From Metabacillus idriensis (GTDB lineage Bacteria; Bacillota; Bacilli; Bacillales; Bacillaceae): a stretch of 64,000 nucleotides of DNA. Of this stretch, positions 1 through 9,274 are shown in pieces. The stretch spans positions 32,001 to 96,000 of the forward strand of contig NZ_WKKF01000011.1 of NCBI RefSeq assembly GCF_009674765.1, written 5' to 3'. A program made the position numbers and the translations under genes. Under the pieces are notes generated by a model. That model was not told the DNA's origin. It ran no database searches and saw only the letters and a list, made by a program, of their open reading frames with translations. Every line of letters starts with the position of its first letter. The stretch's first letter is position 1.

Positions 1-41
1 TTATAGTCAACAAAAAACGCCTCCCCGCTTAAGGAAAACGT

Positions 42-143
42 CTAAGAAAGGAATTGTACAAATGAAGCGACCAGCAAAGAGCCAGCAATTCCAAAAATAA
101 GGTCTTGTTTCGTCATATCCATCTTCTTTAATAATTTACCCAT
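42..143 (-). CDS. 33-residue single-span membrane peptide
   Basis: This short ORF starts at an ATG at 143, preceded by an AAAGGGG ribosome binding site about 9 bases upstream, and ends at a TAG at 42. The product has a basic start (MGKLLKKMD) followed by one hydrophobic segment at about residues 15-32, so it would be a tiny membrane-inserted peptide. I do not recognise a family. The good ribosome binding site and clear amphipathic-then-hydrophobic layout are the only support. It could be a membrane regulator or a toxin-like peptide, but nothing in the sequence decides this. Confidence 0.45.
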   Translation of the reverse strand: MGKLLKKMDMTKQDLIFGIAGSLLVASFVQFLS

Positions 144-415
144 GATTGATTACCCCTTTATGCCTTTTATACATAAGACGATTTTCATTTTTGAATTGTT
201 TCAATGTAAATAATATAAATGAGGTGCGTTTCTTCTTCTATAAACTATAGAAAGACAGAAACGATACTTTTATATTCCCGCAGAAATAGAAAACCAAACT
301 GGGCTAATCTATCGAAACCATTATAGTAGGAAGGTGAAAAATTAACTAGAATATAAGAAATTTTTAAAGGAAAACAAGGAATAAAGTGGGAATTTTCAGT
401 TTTTTAGTAAGGTTA
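144..415. other. AT-rich intergenic region between divergent genes
   Basis: This stretch separates the minus-strand small peptide from the plus-strand LysM/3D gene. It should hold the promoter of the small peptide and the upstream part of the yocH-like control region. I see no further ORF with a ribosome binding site and no convincing RNA structure in it. Confidence 0.4.
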
Positions 416-444
416 TTGTTATAGCACTGTTACAATTGTAATAG
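416..444 (+). promoter_or_regulatory. WalR box overlapping a sigma-A promoter
   Basis: Positions 417-422 (TGTTAT) and 428-433 (TGTTAC), separated by exactly five bases, fit the WalR direct repeat TGTWAH-N5-TGTWAH perfectly. A possible sigma-A promoter overlaps it, with -35 TTGTTA at 416-421 and -10 TAATAG at 439-444, spacer 17. WalRK controls cell-wall hydrolases including yocH in Bacillus subtilis, and the gene downstream is of that type. The box is seen directly; the regulation is inferred. Confidence 0.7.
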
Positions 445-525
445 ATTTATTATCTCGCTGTTTTTTACAAGCCTTCTTTTTGTGATAACATGGGAACCAT
501 CGTAATTGCTGAAGGAGGAAAAAAT

Positions 526-1320
526 ATGAAAAAAACTATCTTTTCATTAGCGGCTGTAGCCGCACTAACAACTACAGCAGGATTTAGCGCACAGGCAGAA
601 GAGGTCGTAGTAGATAAAGGAGACACTCTTTGGAGCCTATCTCAAGAACACAAGGTTTCAGTAGATGATATTAAAAACTGGAACAACTTAACATCAGACA
701 TAATTATTGCAGACAATACATTAAAAATATCAGATGAAGAAGTATATACAGTTGTTTCAGGCGATACGCTTTGGAGCATTGCAGAGAAATTTGACGCAAG
801 TGTAGGGCATATTTCTGAGAAAAATGGGTTATCAGGAGATATTATTCATCCTGGTCAAGAGCTTGTGATCTACAGTGACGCTGACAATGCACCAGAACCA
901 GCGCCTGCTCCGGCACCAGAACCAAAGCCGGAAGCTAAATCTGAGCCAAAACCAGAACCGAAGGATCAAAACCCTTCTGTGGATGAAGCTTCTGCAAGTG
1001 CAGTCTCAGAAAATGACGTAGAAGGTGTTGCGAAAGAAGTAACAGTTACTGCTACAGCTTACACTGCTTTTTGTGAAGGCTGCTCAGGAACAACTGCTAC
1101 AGGTGTTGATTTAAGAGCAAACCCTGATAAGAAAGTAATCGCTGTAGATCCTAACGTGATTCCGCTTGGATCTAAGGTATATGTTGAAGGCTACGGCTAT
1201 GCAACAGCAGAAGATACTGGCGGTGCTATTAAAGGAAACCGCATCGATGTCTTCATTCCAACACAAGATGCAGCAATAGCATTCGGTAAGAGAGAATTAA
1301 ATGTGAAGGTTTTAAATTAA
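526..1320 (+). CDS. yocH: Secreted LysM/3D-domain cell-wall hydrolase, YocH-like
   Basis: The product is a secreted cell-wall protein. It has a signal peptide ending near AQA-EE (about residue 24), two LysM peptidoglycan-binding modules (about 28-65 and 72-115, each with the GDTLWS signature), a Pro/Glu-rich linker of PAP and PEPKPE repeats, and a C-terminal 3D domain. The 3D domain keeps its Asp residues in DPNVIPLG, EDTGG and NRIDVF; related domains act as lytic transglycosylases. I chose the ATG at 526 because it follows AAGGAGG and begins a proper signal peptide; an in-frame ATG at 490 lacks a ribosome binding site. It is monocistronic, with a WalR box upstream and a terminator directly after. 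The two-LysM plus 3D layout matches B. subtilis YocH. Confidence 0.85.
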   Translation: MKKTIFSLAAVAALTTTAGFSAQAEEVVVDKGDTLWSLSQEHKVSVDDIKNWNNLTSDIIIADNTLKISDEEVYTVVSGDTLWSIAEKFDASVGHISEKNGLSGDIIHPGQELVIYSDADNAPEPAPAPAPEPKPEAKSEPKPEPKDQNPSVDEASASAVSENDVEGVAKEVTVTATAYTAFCEGCSGTTATGVDLRANPDKKVIAVDPNVIPLGSKVYVEGYGYATAEDTGGAIKGNRIDVFIPTQDAAIAFGKRELNVKVLN

Positions 1321-1343
1321 TAGATTAGCAGATTAATAAAGTG

Positions 1344-1381
1344 CGGCAGATCTTCCAAAGGGAAATCTGCCGTATTTTTTA
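1344..1381 (+). terminator. Intrinsic terminator of the LysM/3D gene
   Basis: The stem CGGCAGAT (1344-1351) pairs with ATCTGCCG (1365-1372) and is followed by a T-rich run at 1374-1380. Confidence 0.85.
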
Positions 1382-1411
1382 TGGATTAATTTCAGAATAA
1401 TAAAATAATGA

Positions 1412-1441
1412 TTGAATATGAAGGATAAGATTTACTATAAT
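1412..1441 (+). promoter_or_regulatory. Sigma-A promoter of the racemase operon
   Basis: A -35 TTGAAT (1412-1417) and a consensus -10 TATAAT (1436-1441) are separated by 18 bases and lie 45 bases before the regulator start codon. No clear operator palindrome was seen next to it. Confidence 0.6.
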
Positions 1442-1485
1442 AGAAAAAAGAAGTTTTTCCTTCATGCGAACAAAAAGGAGACAAC

Positions 1486-2337
1486 ATGAAATCAAAATCA
1501 ATCTCACAAATCATTAAAGAAAACTATTCTTCTTTGTCGCAAGGACAGAAAAAAGCAGCTGAATTTCTTACTCTTCATAAGGATGAAGGGGCATTGCTTA
1601 CTGCTTTTCAATTAGGGAAAAAAGCGGGTGTGAGTGAGACGACTGTCATTCGTCTGGCCTATGCATTAGGTTTTAAAGGCTATTCAAACATGCAGGAGGC
1701 CGTGCGCAGGGACTGGCTGGAAAAAAAACAGCCGGCAGAAGAAATTCCTTCACTATCACAAGAACAGCAGGAAAAGAACTTATTCAGCGGGATTATTGAT
1801 AAAGAAGCATCTGTTTTAAAGCAATTATTAATGCAAATCGATGAGAATGAAATTTGGAAGGCGGTGGATCAATTAATCCAGTCAGACCGTATTTACATTG
1901 GCGGGTTTGGAAGTTCCTACGGAGCTGCCTGCTGGCTGCATTACACACTCAAGCAATATAGGGGAAATGTTGCGATTTCAAGTCCGGCAGGATTCTCCCT
2001 TGAAGAAATTCACGATCTGAATCAGCATTCTGCGGTGATCATTTTCTCTTTTCCAAGGTACCGAAAAGAAGCCCTTGAGCTTGCGAAATGCTCTCAAGCA
2101 CAAGGGTCAAAGGTGATAGCCATTACAAATAGGCAGCTATCTCCTGTTGGCCAGCTTGCCGAAATCACGCTGACAACTGAGGAAAAGGCAGATTCGGGTC
2201 ATCATTCCATAGCATCTGTCGTCAGTTTATTGGAAGTGATTATGGAAGGTGTTAAACATCGGGACCGCGACAGAATCAGCATTCGACAGCAAAAATTAGA
2301 ACAGCTTTATACGGATCAGGGGTTATTTTTAGAGTGA
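1486..2337 (+). CDS. MurR/RpiR-family transcriptional regulator
   Basis: This 283-residue protein has an N-terminal HTH_6 domain (about residues 1-77, including the VSETTVIRLAYALGFKGYS recognition region) and a C-terminal SIS domain (about 125-250, with IYIGGFGSS and VIIFSFPRYRKE), the normal architecture of RpiR regulators. SIS domains of this family usually bind phosphosugars. Here the four downstream genes look like a D-amino acid salvage operon, so the effector may be an amino acid derivative or a cell-wall sugar. The AAGGAG site precedes the ATG closely, and the gene ends 24 bases before the transporter, so it is very likely the first gene of that operon and its autoregulator. Confidence 0.85.
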   Translation: MKSKSISQIIKENYSSLSQGQKKAAEFLTLHKDEGALLTAFQLGKKAGVSETTVIRLAYALGFKGYSNMQEAVRRDWLEKKQPAEEIPSLSQEQQEKNLFSGIIDKEASVLKQLLMQIDENEIWKAVDQLIQSDRIYIGGFGSSYGAACWLHYTLKQYRGNVAISSPAGFSLEEIHDLNQHSAVIIFSFPRYRKEALELAKCSQAQGSKVIAITNRQLSPVGQLAEITLTTEEKADSGHHSIASVVSLLEVIMEGVKHRDRDRISIRQQKLEQLYTDQGLFLE

Positions 2338-2361
2338 AAACATACATTGGGGTGGGTCTAG

Positions 2362-3741
2362 ATGAATGGAGTGCCGAAATTAAATGAAAAAGCAGAGTTC
2401 AAAACGTTTCCTGCAGGAGACATTTTAACATTCTTAATTCCTTCACTGATTGGAATCTTCTTATTTATATTGCCAATTATGACGGAAGACGGGATGACCA
2501 TTCCGGTTGCTTTTTTAGCCGGACAGATTAACTCGTACATAGGTGATTTTATTCCAGCTATAACTGTTTTAATTATGGTTCTTTCCACAGCAGGATCACT
2601 TGCTGCTGCAGTTATGAAGCCGAAATTTATAACAGAAAGTTCTTATTTAAATACGCTGCTGAACGTCAGCCCATTTTGGCTGATGGCGAGAGTTCTCGGA
2701 ACTGTTTTTGCGGTAATCACCTTCTATAAGATAGGATCTGAAATAATCTTTTCAGAGAATACAGGAGGTCTTTTAATCTATGATTTGATTCCGATTCTCT
2801 TTTCTACATTTTTATTAGCAGGACTGCTGCTGCCGCTTCTATTAAACTTTGGATTGCTGGAGTTTTTTGGAGCTCTGTTTTTAAAAATCATGAGACCTGT
2901 GTTTACGCTCCCTGGCCGAGCTTCACTTGACTGCCTGGCTTCATGGGTAGGGGATGCGACAATTGGGGTTTTATTAACAACAAAGCAATATGAGGAAGGG
3001 TATTATACGAAGCGTGAAGCCGTAGTTATTGCGACAACTTTTTCTGTTGTTTCCATCACGTTTACAATCGTTGTTATTAACTATTTGAAATTAGAACAGT
3101 ATTTTCTGCATTATTATGGAACGATTGTTGTTGCGGGACTTGCTGCCGCTCTCATCATGCCGCGCATACCGCCGCTTTCAAGAAAAGCAGATACTGGCTA
3201 TGAAAAAACGGATCTTAAAGAAGAAACTGAAATGCTTCCTGACATTTCCATCTTCAAATGGGGATTTCAGCAAGCTGTATCTAAAGCAAAAAAGAATGAA
3301 GGACCTCGTGCTGTATTAAAAGAGGGGGTTCAGAATGTCGCGGATATGTGGTTTGGGGTTTTGCCGATCGTCATGGCTATTGGTACGGTGGCGCTGGTTA
3401 TTGCAGAATTCACTCCATTTTTTACTTATTTGGGAAAACCTTTTGAGCCGATTCTTACTTTAATGCAAGTGCCAGAAGCGGATAAAGCAGCTCAAACCAT
3501 GGTGGTCGGATTTGCGGATATGTTTTTGCCGGCAGTAATCGGCAGCGGGATTGAAAGCGAAATGACACGATTTATTATTGCCTGTGTATCTGTTACACAG
3601 CTTATTTACATGTCTGAAGTAGGCGGTTTACTGCTTGGTTCAAAGCTTCCGGTCACTATTTTTGATCTGATTTTGATTTTCTTAATCCGAACGTTAATTA
3701 CACTGCCTATTATAGTAGTATTCGCTCATATGATTTTTTGA
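2362..3741 (+). CDS. YjiH-like membrane transporter with Gate domains
   Basis: This 459-residue, strongly hydrophobic protein has around ten predicted membrane segments and Gate (nucleoside-recognition) type sequence, e.g. the region around SWVGDATIGVLLTTKQYEEG and the final block with ADMFLPAV. It resembles the YjiH family. In Escherichia coli yjiH neighbours yjiG and the isoaspartyl dipeptidase gene iadA, so the family tends to sit beside amidohydrolases. Here it is followed after 16 bases by an M20 hydrolase, which suggests it imports the amino acid or N-acyl amino acid substrate of the pathway. The family is clear; the substrate is inference. Confidence 0.7.
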   Translation: MNGVPKLNEKAEFKTFPAGDILTFLIPSLIGIFLFILPIMTEDGMTIPVAFLAGQINSYIGDFIPAITVLIMVLSTAGSLAAAVMKPKFITESSYLNTLLNVSPFWLMARVLGTVFAVITFYKIGSEIIFSENTGGLLIYDLIPILFSTFLLAGLLLPLLLNFGLLEFFGALFLKIMRPVFTLPGRASLDCLASWVGDATIGVLLTTKQYEEGYYTKREAVVIATTFSVVSITFTIVVINYLKLEQYFLHYYGTIVVAGLAAALIMPRIPPLSRKADTGYEKTDLKEETEMLPDISIFKWGFQQAVSKAKKNEGPRAVLKEGVQNVADMWFGVLPIVMAIGTVALVIAEFTPFFTYLGKPFEPILTLMQVPEADKAAQTMVVGFADMFLPAVIGSGIESEMTRFIIACVSVTQLIYMSEVGGLLLGSKLPVTIFDLILIFLIRTLITLPIIVVFAHMIF

Positions 3742-3757
3742 TAGGAGGCAAGACACG

Positions 3758-4876
3758 ATGAACTTTGCAGACGAACATAAGGAAGAAATTCTAAAAACTT
3801 ACAAGGAGCTGCATCAGCTTGCCGAGCCCAGCTGGGAGGAAGAAAAAACCTCCCAGTATATAAAAGAAAAACTAGTGAATGCAGGCTTAAATGTCCAAAC
3901 CTATGAAGGGCATTTCGGTTTTACCGCAGATCTTGAGGGTGAGAAGTCGGATATTATCGCTCTCAGGGCAGATATGGATGCCCTGGTTCAGGAAGTGGAC
4001 GGCGAGATTAAGCCTAACCACTCATGCGGCCACGATGCACACAGCACAATGGTTCTGTTTACTGCACTGGCTCTTTCAAAACATAAGCCGAAGCATACGG
4101 TCCGCTTTATCTTTCAGCCGGCAGAAGAAAAGGCGGCGGGCGCACTTAAAATGATAGAGGACAACGTACTTCAGAATGTAAAATTTCTTGGCGGCATCCA
4201 TGTGCGCCCAGTGATGGAAATTCCGTATGGAAAAGCCGCACCCGTTATTCTGCATAATTCAACTGCAAGTATAAAAGGAGTTATAAAAGGGGTGCCTGCT
4301 CACGCCGCAAGACCAGAACTAGGAAATAATCCGCTTGAAGCCGCAGCCCTGTTAATCGGGGCGATACGCCAAATTCGCTTGAATGCAGCTGATCATTATT
4401 CGATTAAAATAACGGAACTGCATGGGGGAGAAGCCTCCAATTCCATCCCTGAGAACGCTCGCTTTACCCTTGATTTGAGAGCAGAATCGAATGACACCAT
4501 GGAAATGCTTCTAAAGAAAGCGGAGCATACGATTTCAACGACCGGAGAGTTAACCGAAACAGAAATCACTTCAAAGGCAGAGGAATATTCACCGGCAGCG
4601 GTAAAGAATTCTTCTGCGATTGAGATTGCACGAAAAGCGATCACCTCCATTCTTGGCGAAGAGAATGCTGTAGAGGCATGTGTATCTCCCGGGGCAGAGG
4701 ATTTTCATTTTTACACCGCAGTAAATCCGGGAATTGCAGCGACAATGATCGGACTCGGCTGCGGATTAAAGCCAGGTTTGCATCACCCAAAGATGCAGTT
4801 TAATCAAGAAGCTTTAATTTATGGCACAAAGATTTTAACACAAATGGTGCTGGAGGCAGATCAGCAGCCATGGTAA
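3758..4876 (+). CDS. M20-family amidohydrolase, probable N-succinyl-L-amino acid hydrolase
   Basis: This 372-residue protein carries M20D peptidase/amidohydrolase motifs: ALRADMDAL, the metal-binding SCGHDAH (Cys90, His92), QPAEE near residue 125, GVPAHAARP in the dimerisation domain, and PGAEDFHFY near the C-terminus. It is cytoplasmic, with no signal peptide. Such enzymes hydrolyse N-acyl amino acids. Next to a GNAT acyltransferase and an N-acylamino acid racemase it fits the L-specific N-succinyl amino acid hydrolase of the Geobacillus kaustophilus D-to-L conversion pathway. AGGAGG precedes the ATG. Alternative: a general hippurate-hydrolase-like or L-carbamoylase-like enzyme. Confidence 0.8.
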   Translation: MNFADEHKEEILKTYKELHQLAEPSWEEEKTSQYIKEKLVNAGLNVQTYEGHFGFTADLEGEKSDIIALRADMDALVQEVDGEIKPNHSCGHDAHSTMVLFTALALSKHKPKHTVRFIFQPAEEKAAGALKMIEDNVLQNVKFLGGIHVRPVMEIPYGKAAPVILHNSTASIKGVIKGVPAHAARPELGNNPLEAAALLIGAIRQIRLNAADHYSIKITELHGGEASNSIPENARFTLDLRAESNDTMEMLLKKAEHTISTTGELTETEITSKAEEYSPAAVKNSSAIEIARKAITSILGEENAVEACVSPGAEDFHFYTAVNPGIAATMIGLGCGLKPGLHHPKMQFNQEALIYGTKILTQMVLEADQQPW

Positions 4877-4894
4877 ACATGGAGGAGAAGTTTT

Positions 4895-5704
4895 TTGAAA
4901 AAAGAAGTGCAGGAATCAATGATTATCCGCAATCTTCAATCGATTAATGAATTGGAAGAAGTCAAGCGCCTTGAAGCAATGATCTGGAGTATGGAGGATG
5001 CTGTGCCTGTGAATCAAAGTGTAGCTGCAGTGAAAAACGGCGGCTTTATTCTGGGGGCATTTTTTAAAACGGAGCTCATTGGCTTTCAATACAGCTTTCC
5101 GGGGTATGACGGGAAAAAAGTGTATCTCGTTTCCCACAGCTTAGGCATCCATCCGGATTACCGCAAATTTGGAATCGGAGAAAAACTGAAAATCGCTCAA
5201 AAAGAAACAGCACTGGAGATGGGATATGACCTGATCACCTGGACTTATGATCCGCTGGAAACCATCAACGGAAATCTAAACTTACATAAGCTTGGAGCTA
5301 TTGCCACGGAATATATTCCTAATGTTTACGGGGAAATGGCAGATAATTTGAATGCCGGGATATCGACAGATCGTTTTTTGGTTGAATGGCATTTGAATGA
5401 GCCAACTAGTGAATACGCGAAACAAGCAAATATTCCATATGCTCTTTATACATGTGAGAAAAACGATTTTCCTTTTCCGGAGAAAACAGACCTGACACTG
5501 AATAGTCCGCATATTTTCGTCCCAGTGCCTGGACAATTTCAGGAAATCAAAAAGGCAGATTTCAAGATTGCTAAACAATGGAGAGAGAAAACAAGCGAAG
5601 TGTTTTCCCATTATTTGAGTCAGGGCTTTGCAGTCTCCGATTTAGTGAGAGACAATCAGCACATTGGGCAGTACCTATACCTCTTAGTGAAAGGGGAAAG
5701 ATGA
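4895..5704 (+). CDS. GNAT-family acyltransferase, probable D-amino acid N-succinyltransferase
   Basis: This 269-residue protein has a GNAT fold; the acyl-CoA-binding region appears around [23 protein letters not shown] (written here as blocks [15 protein letters not shown] and IGEKLK), and [19 protein letters not shown] is typical of the group annotated with menaquinone/N-acylamino acid racemase neighbours. The start is TTG at 4895 behind GGAGGAGAAG. It lies 18 bases after the M20 gene and one base before the racemase. In G. kaustophilus the equivalent protein transfers succinyl from succinyl-CoA to D-amino acids; that role is inferred here from the gene order. Confidence 0.75.
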   Translation: MKKEVQESMIIRNLQSINELEEVKRLEAMIWSMEDAVPVNQSVAAVKNGGFILGAFFKTELIGFQYSFPGYDGKKVYLVSHSLGIHPDYRKFGIGEKLKIAQKETALEMGYDLITWTYDPLETINGNLNLHKLGAIATEYIPNVYGEMADNLNAGISTDRFLVEWHLNEPTSEYAKQANIPYALYTCEKNDFPFPEKTDLTLNSPHIFVPVPGQFQEIKKADFKIAKQWREKTSEVFSHYLSQGFAVSDLVRDNQHIGQYLYLLVKGER

Positions 5705-5705
5705 A

Positions 5706-6815
5706 ATGGAGATTAAAAGCATTATCCTCAGACAAATTAAAATGGATCTGCTGCATCCCTTTACAACAAGTGTCGGAACTGAAGAAGATAAGGATATTAT
5801 TTTAGTGGAAGTGAAATCGAAATCTGGCTTATCAGGCTTTGGAGAATCTGTTTCGATTACACAGCCAATTTATAATGAAGAAACAGTCAAAACAAACTGG
5901 CATATGATGAGCGATCATTTGATTCCCCTTCTTTATCAGGAGCCAGTCAGTCATCCTGATGAGGTGTCAGAGCGATATAAGAAAATTCGAGGAAACTATA
6001 ACGCCAAAGCGGCGATTGAAATGGCTGTATGGGATCTCTATGCAAAAGAGAAAAACATGCCTTTAGCAAAGGTGCTCGGCGGTGTAAAAGATAAAATTGA
6101 GGTTGGAGTAAGTGTTGGTATTCAGCAATCTCAGGGGAAAATGCTAAAACAAATTGAAGGTTACTTAAAAGACGGCTATAAGCGGATTAAAGTGAAAATT
6201 ATGCCGGGCTGGGATGTAGAAATCATCAAATTAATCCGTCAGGAATTTCCGCATATTCAGCTGATGGCCGATGCAAACTGCGCTTATACGCTGAACGATA
6301 TAGACCATCTCAAAGCACTCGACGAATTCGGGTTAACGATGATCGAACAGCCGCTTGATCATAATGACATCGTTGACCATGCGAGACTTCAGGCCGAGCT
6401 CAAAACGCCTATTTGTCTGGATGAAAGCATACATAGTGCAGAAGATGCCAGAAAAGCGATTGAGCTTGGAAGCTGCAGGATTATCAATCTTAAAATAGGA
6501 CGTGTCGGCGGACTCACAGAATCCCTGAAAATTCATGACTTATGTGAGAGTCACAACATTCCGATGTGGTGCGGCGGAATGCTGGAAGCGGGAATCGGAA
6601 GGGCTCATAATATTGCCATAACGTCCCTGAGCAATTTTATTCTGCCTGGAGATACAGCCCCTTCCTCACATTATTGGAAGAAGGATATTATCACACCGGA
6701 AGTGGAAATGAAAGATGGGTACATTTATGTTCCTGATAGTCCGGGTATCGGGTATGAACCGGACATGGAAAAAATCGAGAACATTACTTCATACAGCCGT
6801 TTTTATCATTATTAA
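5706..6815 (+). CDS. N-acylamino acid racemase / o-succinylbenzoate synthase family enzyme
   Basis: This 369-residue enolase-superfamily protein keeps all expected catalytic residues: the KxK pair Lys162/Lys164 in KVKIMPGWD, metal ligands Asp189 (ADAN), Glu214 (EQPL) and Asp239 (LDES), and the opposing base Lys263 (NLKIGRVGG). This is the MenC2/NSAAR subgroup, which racemises N-succinyl amino acids and often also makes o-succinylbenzoate. The absence of other men genes and the presence of the acyltransferase and hydrolase favour racemase activity. A start at 5706 behind AAAGGGG is clear. It is the last gene of the operon, before a terminator. Confidence 0.85.
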   Translation: MEIKSIILRQIKMDLLHPFTTSVGTEEDKDIILVEVKSKSGLSGFGESVSITQPIYNEETVKTNWHMMSDHLIPLLYQEPVSHPDEVSERYKKIRGNYNAKAAIEMAVWDLYAKEKNMPLAKVLGGVKDKIEVGVSVGIQQSQGKMLKQIEGYLKDGYKRIKVKIMPGWDVEIIKLIRQEFPHIQLMADANCAYTLNDIDHLKALDEFGLTMIEQPLDHNDIVDHARLQAELKTPICLDESIHSAEDARKAIELGSCRIINLKIGRVGGLTESLKIHDLCESHNIPMWCGGMLEAGIGRAHNIAITSLSNFILPGDTAPSSHYWKKDIITPEVEMKDGYIYVPDSPGIGYEPDMEKIENITSYSRFYHY

Positions 6816-6835
6816 TTAAGGCATCACAAGATAAG

Positions 6836-6863
6836 CAAGAGAGGGAAGCCTTTCTTGTTTTTT
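6836..6863 (+). terminator. Terminator of the racemase operon
   Basis: CAAGAGAGG (6836-6844) pairs with CCTTTCTTG (6849-6857) across a GAAG loop, with one G-T pair, followed by six T residues. Confidence 0.85.
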
Positions 6864-6977
6864 ATGTTTCTCAAAATCAAAAACCAATATTTATCCCGCT
6901 CATCTCTTCTTTTCAAGTATAATGATGATTCATGCGTTAAATACTTGAAAAAACATAAGAAAAAATGAGGTTGCTAA

Positions 6978-8423
6978 ATGAGTCATAAAAGCTTTAATAA
7001 CTATAAATTAAGTTCGGAAATTGTGAGCGCGCTGGATAGCTTGAATTATACGGAGCCTACAGAAGTTCAGGATAAAGTGATTCCTGTGGCTTTAGAAAAG
7101 AAGGATCTTGTCGTAAAATCACAAACAGGAAGCGGAAAGACGGCCTCGTTTGGCATCCCGCTCTGTGAGATGGCCGAGTGGGAGGAAAATAAGCCTCAAG
7201 CGTTAATTCTGACACCAACAAGGGAACTCGCTGCACAGGTAAAAGAGGATATCACGAACATCGGCAGGTTCAAACGGATAAAAGCGGCCGCCGTGTACGG
7301 TAAACAGCCATTTGACAGACAAAAACTAGAACTGAAGCAGAAAACTCATGTGGTTGTCGGAACACCTGGAAGAGTACTTGATCATATCGAAAAAGGAACC
7401 CTAGCTTTAGAAAAGCTGCAATATCTGATTATTGATGAAGCGGATGAAATGCTGAATATGGGGTTCATCGACCAGGTAGAAGCGATTATAGAAGAGCTGC
7501 CGACGGACAGAGTCACGATGCTCTTTTCAGCTACTCTGCCAAAGGATGTAGAAAATCTCTGTCATAAATATATGAAAAAACCAGTGGAAATTGAGATAAA
7601 AGCAGCTGGGCTGACGACTGCATCAATTGAGCATTCATTAGTTGTGGTAAGAGAAGAGGAGAAGTTTTCGCTTCTTAAAGCTGTTACAGTAGTAGAAAAC
7701 CCTGACAGCTGCATCATCTTCTGCAGAACACAAGAGCAGGTTGATACTGTATTTAAGCAATTAGACCGCGCAAATTATCCTTGTGACAAAATTCATGGCG
7801 GTCTTTATCAGGAAGATCGTTTTGCTGTCATGAATGATTTCAAAAAAGGGAAATTCCGTTATTTAGTTGCGACCGATGTAGCTGCCAGAGGAATCGACAT
7901 TGATAATATTACACATGTCATTAACTATGACCTGCCGCTTGAGAAAGAAAGCTATGTTCACAGGACTGGCAGAACAGGGCGGGCAGGAAAGACAGGAAAA
8001 GCGATAACTTTTGTTACACCTTACGAAGAAAAATTCCTGTCTGAAATAGAAGAATATATCGGTTTTGAAATTCCTAGAACACTGGCGCCAACAAGAGAGG
8101 ATATTACTGAAGCAAAAGGTGCATTCGAAGCAAAAATAACTTCTCGTCCTGAAATTAAAAAAGATAAAAGTGCCCAGCTGAACAAAGGCATTATGAAGCT
8201 CTACTTCAACGGAGGCAAGAAAAAGAAAATACGCGCAGTCGATTTTGTCGGAACAATCGCCAAGATTCCCGGAATGACAGCAGGTGATATTGGAATCATC
8301 ACCATACAGGATAACGTTTCATATGTAGAGATTTTGAATGGAAAAGGTCCAATCGTTTTGAAGGCAATGAGAAATACAACGATTAAAGGCAAGCTTCTGA
8401 AAGTTCACGAAGCGAATAAATAA
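6978..8423 (+). CDS. dbpA: DEAD-box RNA helicase DbpA/YxiN
   Basis: This 481-residue helicase has the full motif set: Q motif near residues 10-30, SQTGSGKT (motif I), PTRELA, TPGR, IDEADEM (DEAD box), SAT, and the C-terminal motif [12 protein letters not shown]. Its C-terminal domain (about residues 400-481, with [11 protein letters not shown] and [11 protein letters not shown]) is the DbpA RNA-binding domain, which in B. subtilis YxiN recognises 23S rRNA hairpin 92 and guides the enzyme to the ribosomal peptidyl-transferase region during 50S assembly. A TATAAT sequence at 6918-6923 is a likely -10 element. The gene is monocistronic with a terminator after it. Confidence 0.95.
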   Translation: MSHKSFNNYKLSSEIVSALDSLNYTEPTEVQDKVIPVALEKKDLVVKSQTGSGKTASFGIPLCEMAEWEENKPQALILTPTRELAAQVKEDITNIGRFKRIKAAAVYGKQPFDRQKLELKQKTHVVVGTPGRVLDHIEKGTLALEKLQYLIIDEADEMLNMGFIDQVEAIIEELPTDRVTMLFSATLPKDVENLCHKYMKKPVEIEIKAAGLTTASIEHSLVVVREEEKFSLLKAVTVVENPDSCIIFCRTQEQVDTVFKQLDRANYPCDKIHGGLYQEDRFAVMNDFKKGKFRYLVATDVAARGIDIDNITHVINYDLPLEKESYVHRTGRTGRAGKTGKAITFVTPYEEKFLSEIEEYIGFEIPRTLAPTREDITEAKGAFEAKITSRPEIKKDKSAQLNKGIMKLYFNGGKKKKIRAVDFVGTIAKIPGMTAGDIGIITIQDNVSYVEILNGKGPIVLKAMRNTTIKGKLLKVHEANK

Positions 8424-8435
8424 TAGCATAATAAT

Positions 8436-8472
8436 AGCGAAAGTCCTGTTTTTAGAGGTCTTTCGCTTTTTT
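8436..8472 (+). terminator. Terminator of dbpA
   Basis: AGCGAAAG (8436-8443) pairs with CTTTCGCT (8460-8467), with an additional CCT/AGG inner pair, then a run of T. Confidence 0.85.
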
Positions 8473-8497
8473 ATATAGCTCATTAAATAAAAAAGCA

Positions 8498-8908
8498 CTA
8501 ATCTTTTTTATCGGCTATTTCACCTTCAAGAGAGGCTAATTCTTTCATCTTTGCTTCAATCTTTTTAGTTAATTCTGCAAGGTGCTCGTTCATTTCTGCC
8601 AATTTTTCCTTTGCAGTCATATATTGATTTTCAAACTTCTCTTTTTCGCTTATGATACCCATCAATTCATCATACTCTTTTTGCTTATCGCTGATTTTCT
8701 TTTGGATATCATCTAGTTCTGACTGGTTTTCAGCAATGACTATTTTTAGTTTGTCATAATTAAGTATTTCACCTGATAAATCAGCAGTTGCTGAATTTTT
8801 GCCGAATGAGAAAGAAAGAAATAATAACATAATGACAATACACGGAAAGAATAGCTTAACTGCGAATTTTTTCATCTTGTGAGTTGTTTTTGTGCCCGGA
8901 GATGACAA
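8498..8908 (-). CDS. Membrane-anchored coiled-coil protein of unknown function
   Basis: The 136-residue product has a basic N-terminus, one hydrophobic segment (about residues 15-35) acting as signal or anchor, and then an almost continuous Glu/Lys-rich heptad region (about 45-136) predicted to form a coiled coil. The TTG at 8908 is chosen because AGGAGGGG lies six bases upstream; an in-frame ATG at 8875 has no ribosome binding site. I recognise no family. It stands alone between dbpA and a short acidic protein gene. Confidence 0.6.
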   Translation of the reverse strand: MSSPGTKTTHKMKKFAVKLFFPCIVIMLLFLSFSFGKNSATADLSGEILNYDKLKIVIAENQSELDDIQKKISDKQKEYDELMGIISEKEKFENQYMTAKEKLAEMNEHLAELTKKIEAKMKELASLEGEIADKKD

Positions 8909-9017
8909 TCGTTTCCCCTCCTATGAATAAAAATTGAATGAAATCTGTTTTTATAGAGGCGGTTATTTTGAAGTGCAGGATAAATTATCATATGCTGCTG
9001 TGGAAAAAACGCTTCAA

Positions 9018-9055
9018 TAAAAACGGGTTTAAATGAGGTGATCATTTAAACCCGT
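9018..9055 (-). terminator. Strong terminator of the 69-residue protein gene
   Basis: A 13-bp perfect stem (9023-9035 with 9043-9055) is followed on the minus strand by TTTTTATT. It ends transcription of the minus-strand gene just to its right. Confidence 0.85.
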
Positions 9056-9064
9056 GCTTATAAT

Positions 9065-9274
9065 TTATTCATCATCACGAACCGTATCATCCACAATCGC
9101 AAACAGCTGGCGGTCAAACAAATCATCACTGCATAACAAATGGTCATCAGGAGTTTCTGTGATTTCTTTTAATTCTCCTTCATCACCTTTTGCATTAATG
9201 ATCTCAAAAATCTGGTTCAGACCCTCTGAAGTTCGCTCGTCTTCTTGGTTTTCGATTCGTTCTCGCTTTTTCAA
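9065..9274 (-). CDS. Small acidic protein of unknown function
   Basis: The 69-residue product is rich in Asp and Glu, with no membrane segment or signal peptide, and ends in a block containing FDRQLFAIVDDTVRDDE. The TTG start at 9274 follows AAGGAGG nine bases upstream, and a very strong terminator follows the stop, so it looks like a real monocistronic gene. No family was recognised. Confidence 0.6.
   Translation of the reverse strand: MKKRERIENQEDERTSEGLNQIFEIINAKGDEGELKEITETPDDHLLCSDDLFDRQLFAIVDDTVRDDE

Noticed and set aside
428-442. A second WalR-like pair TGTTAC/TGTAAT
   Set aside because: The spacing is three bases rather than five; only the 417-433 pair fits.
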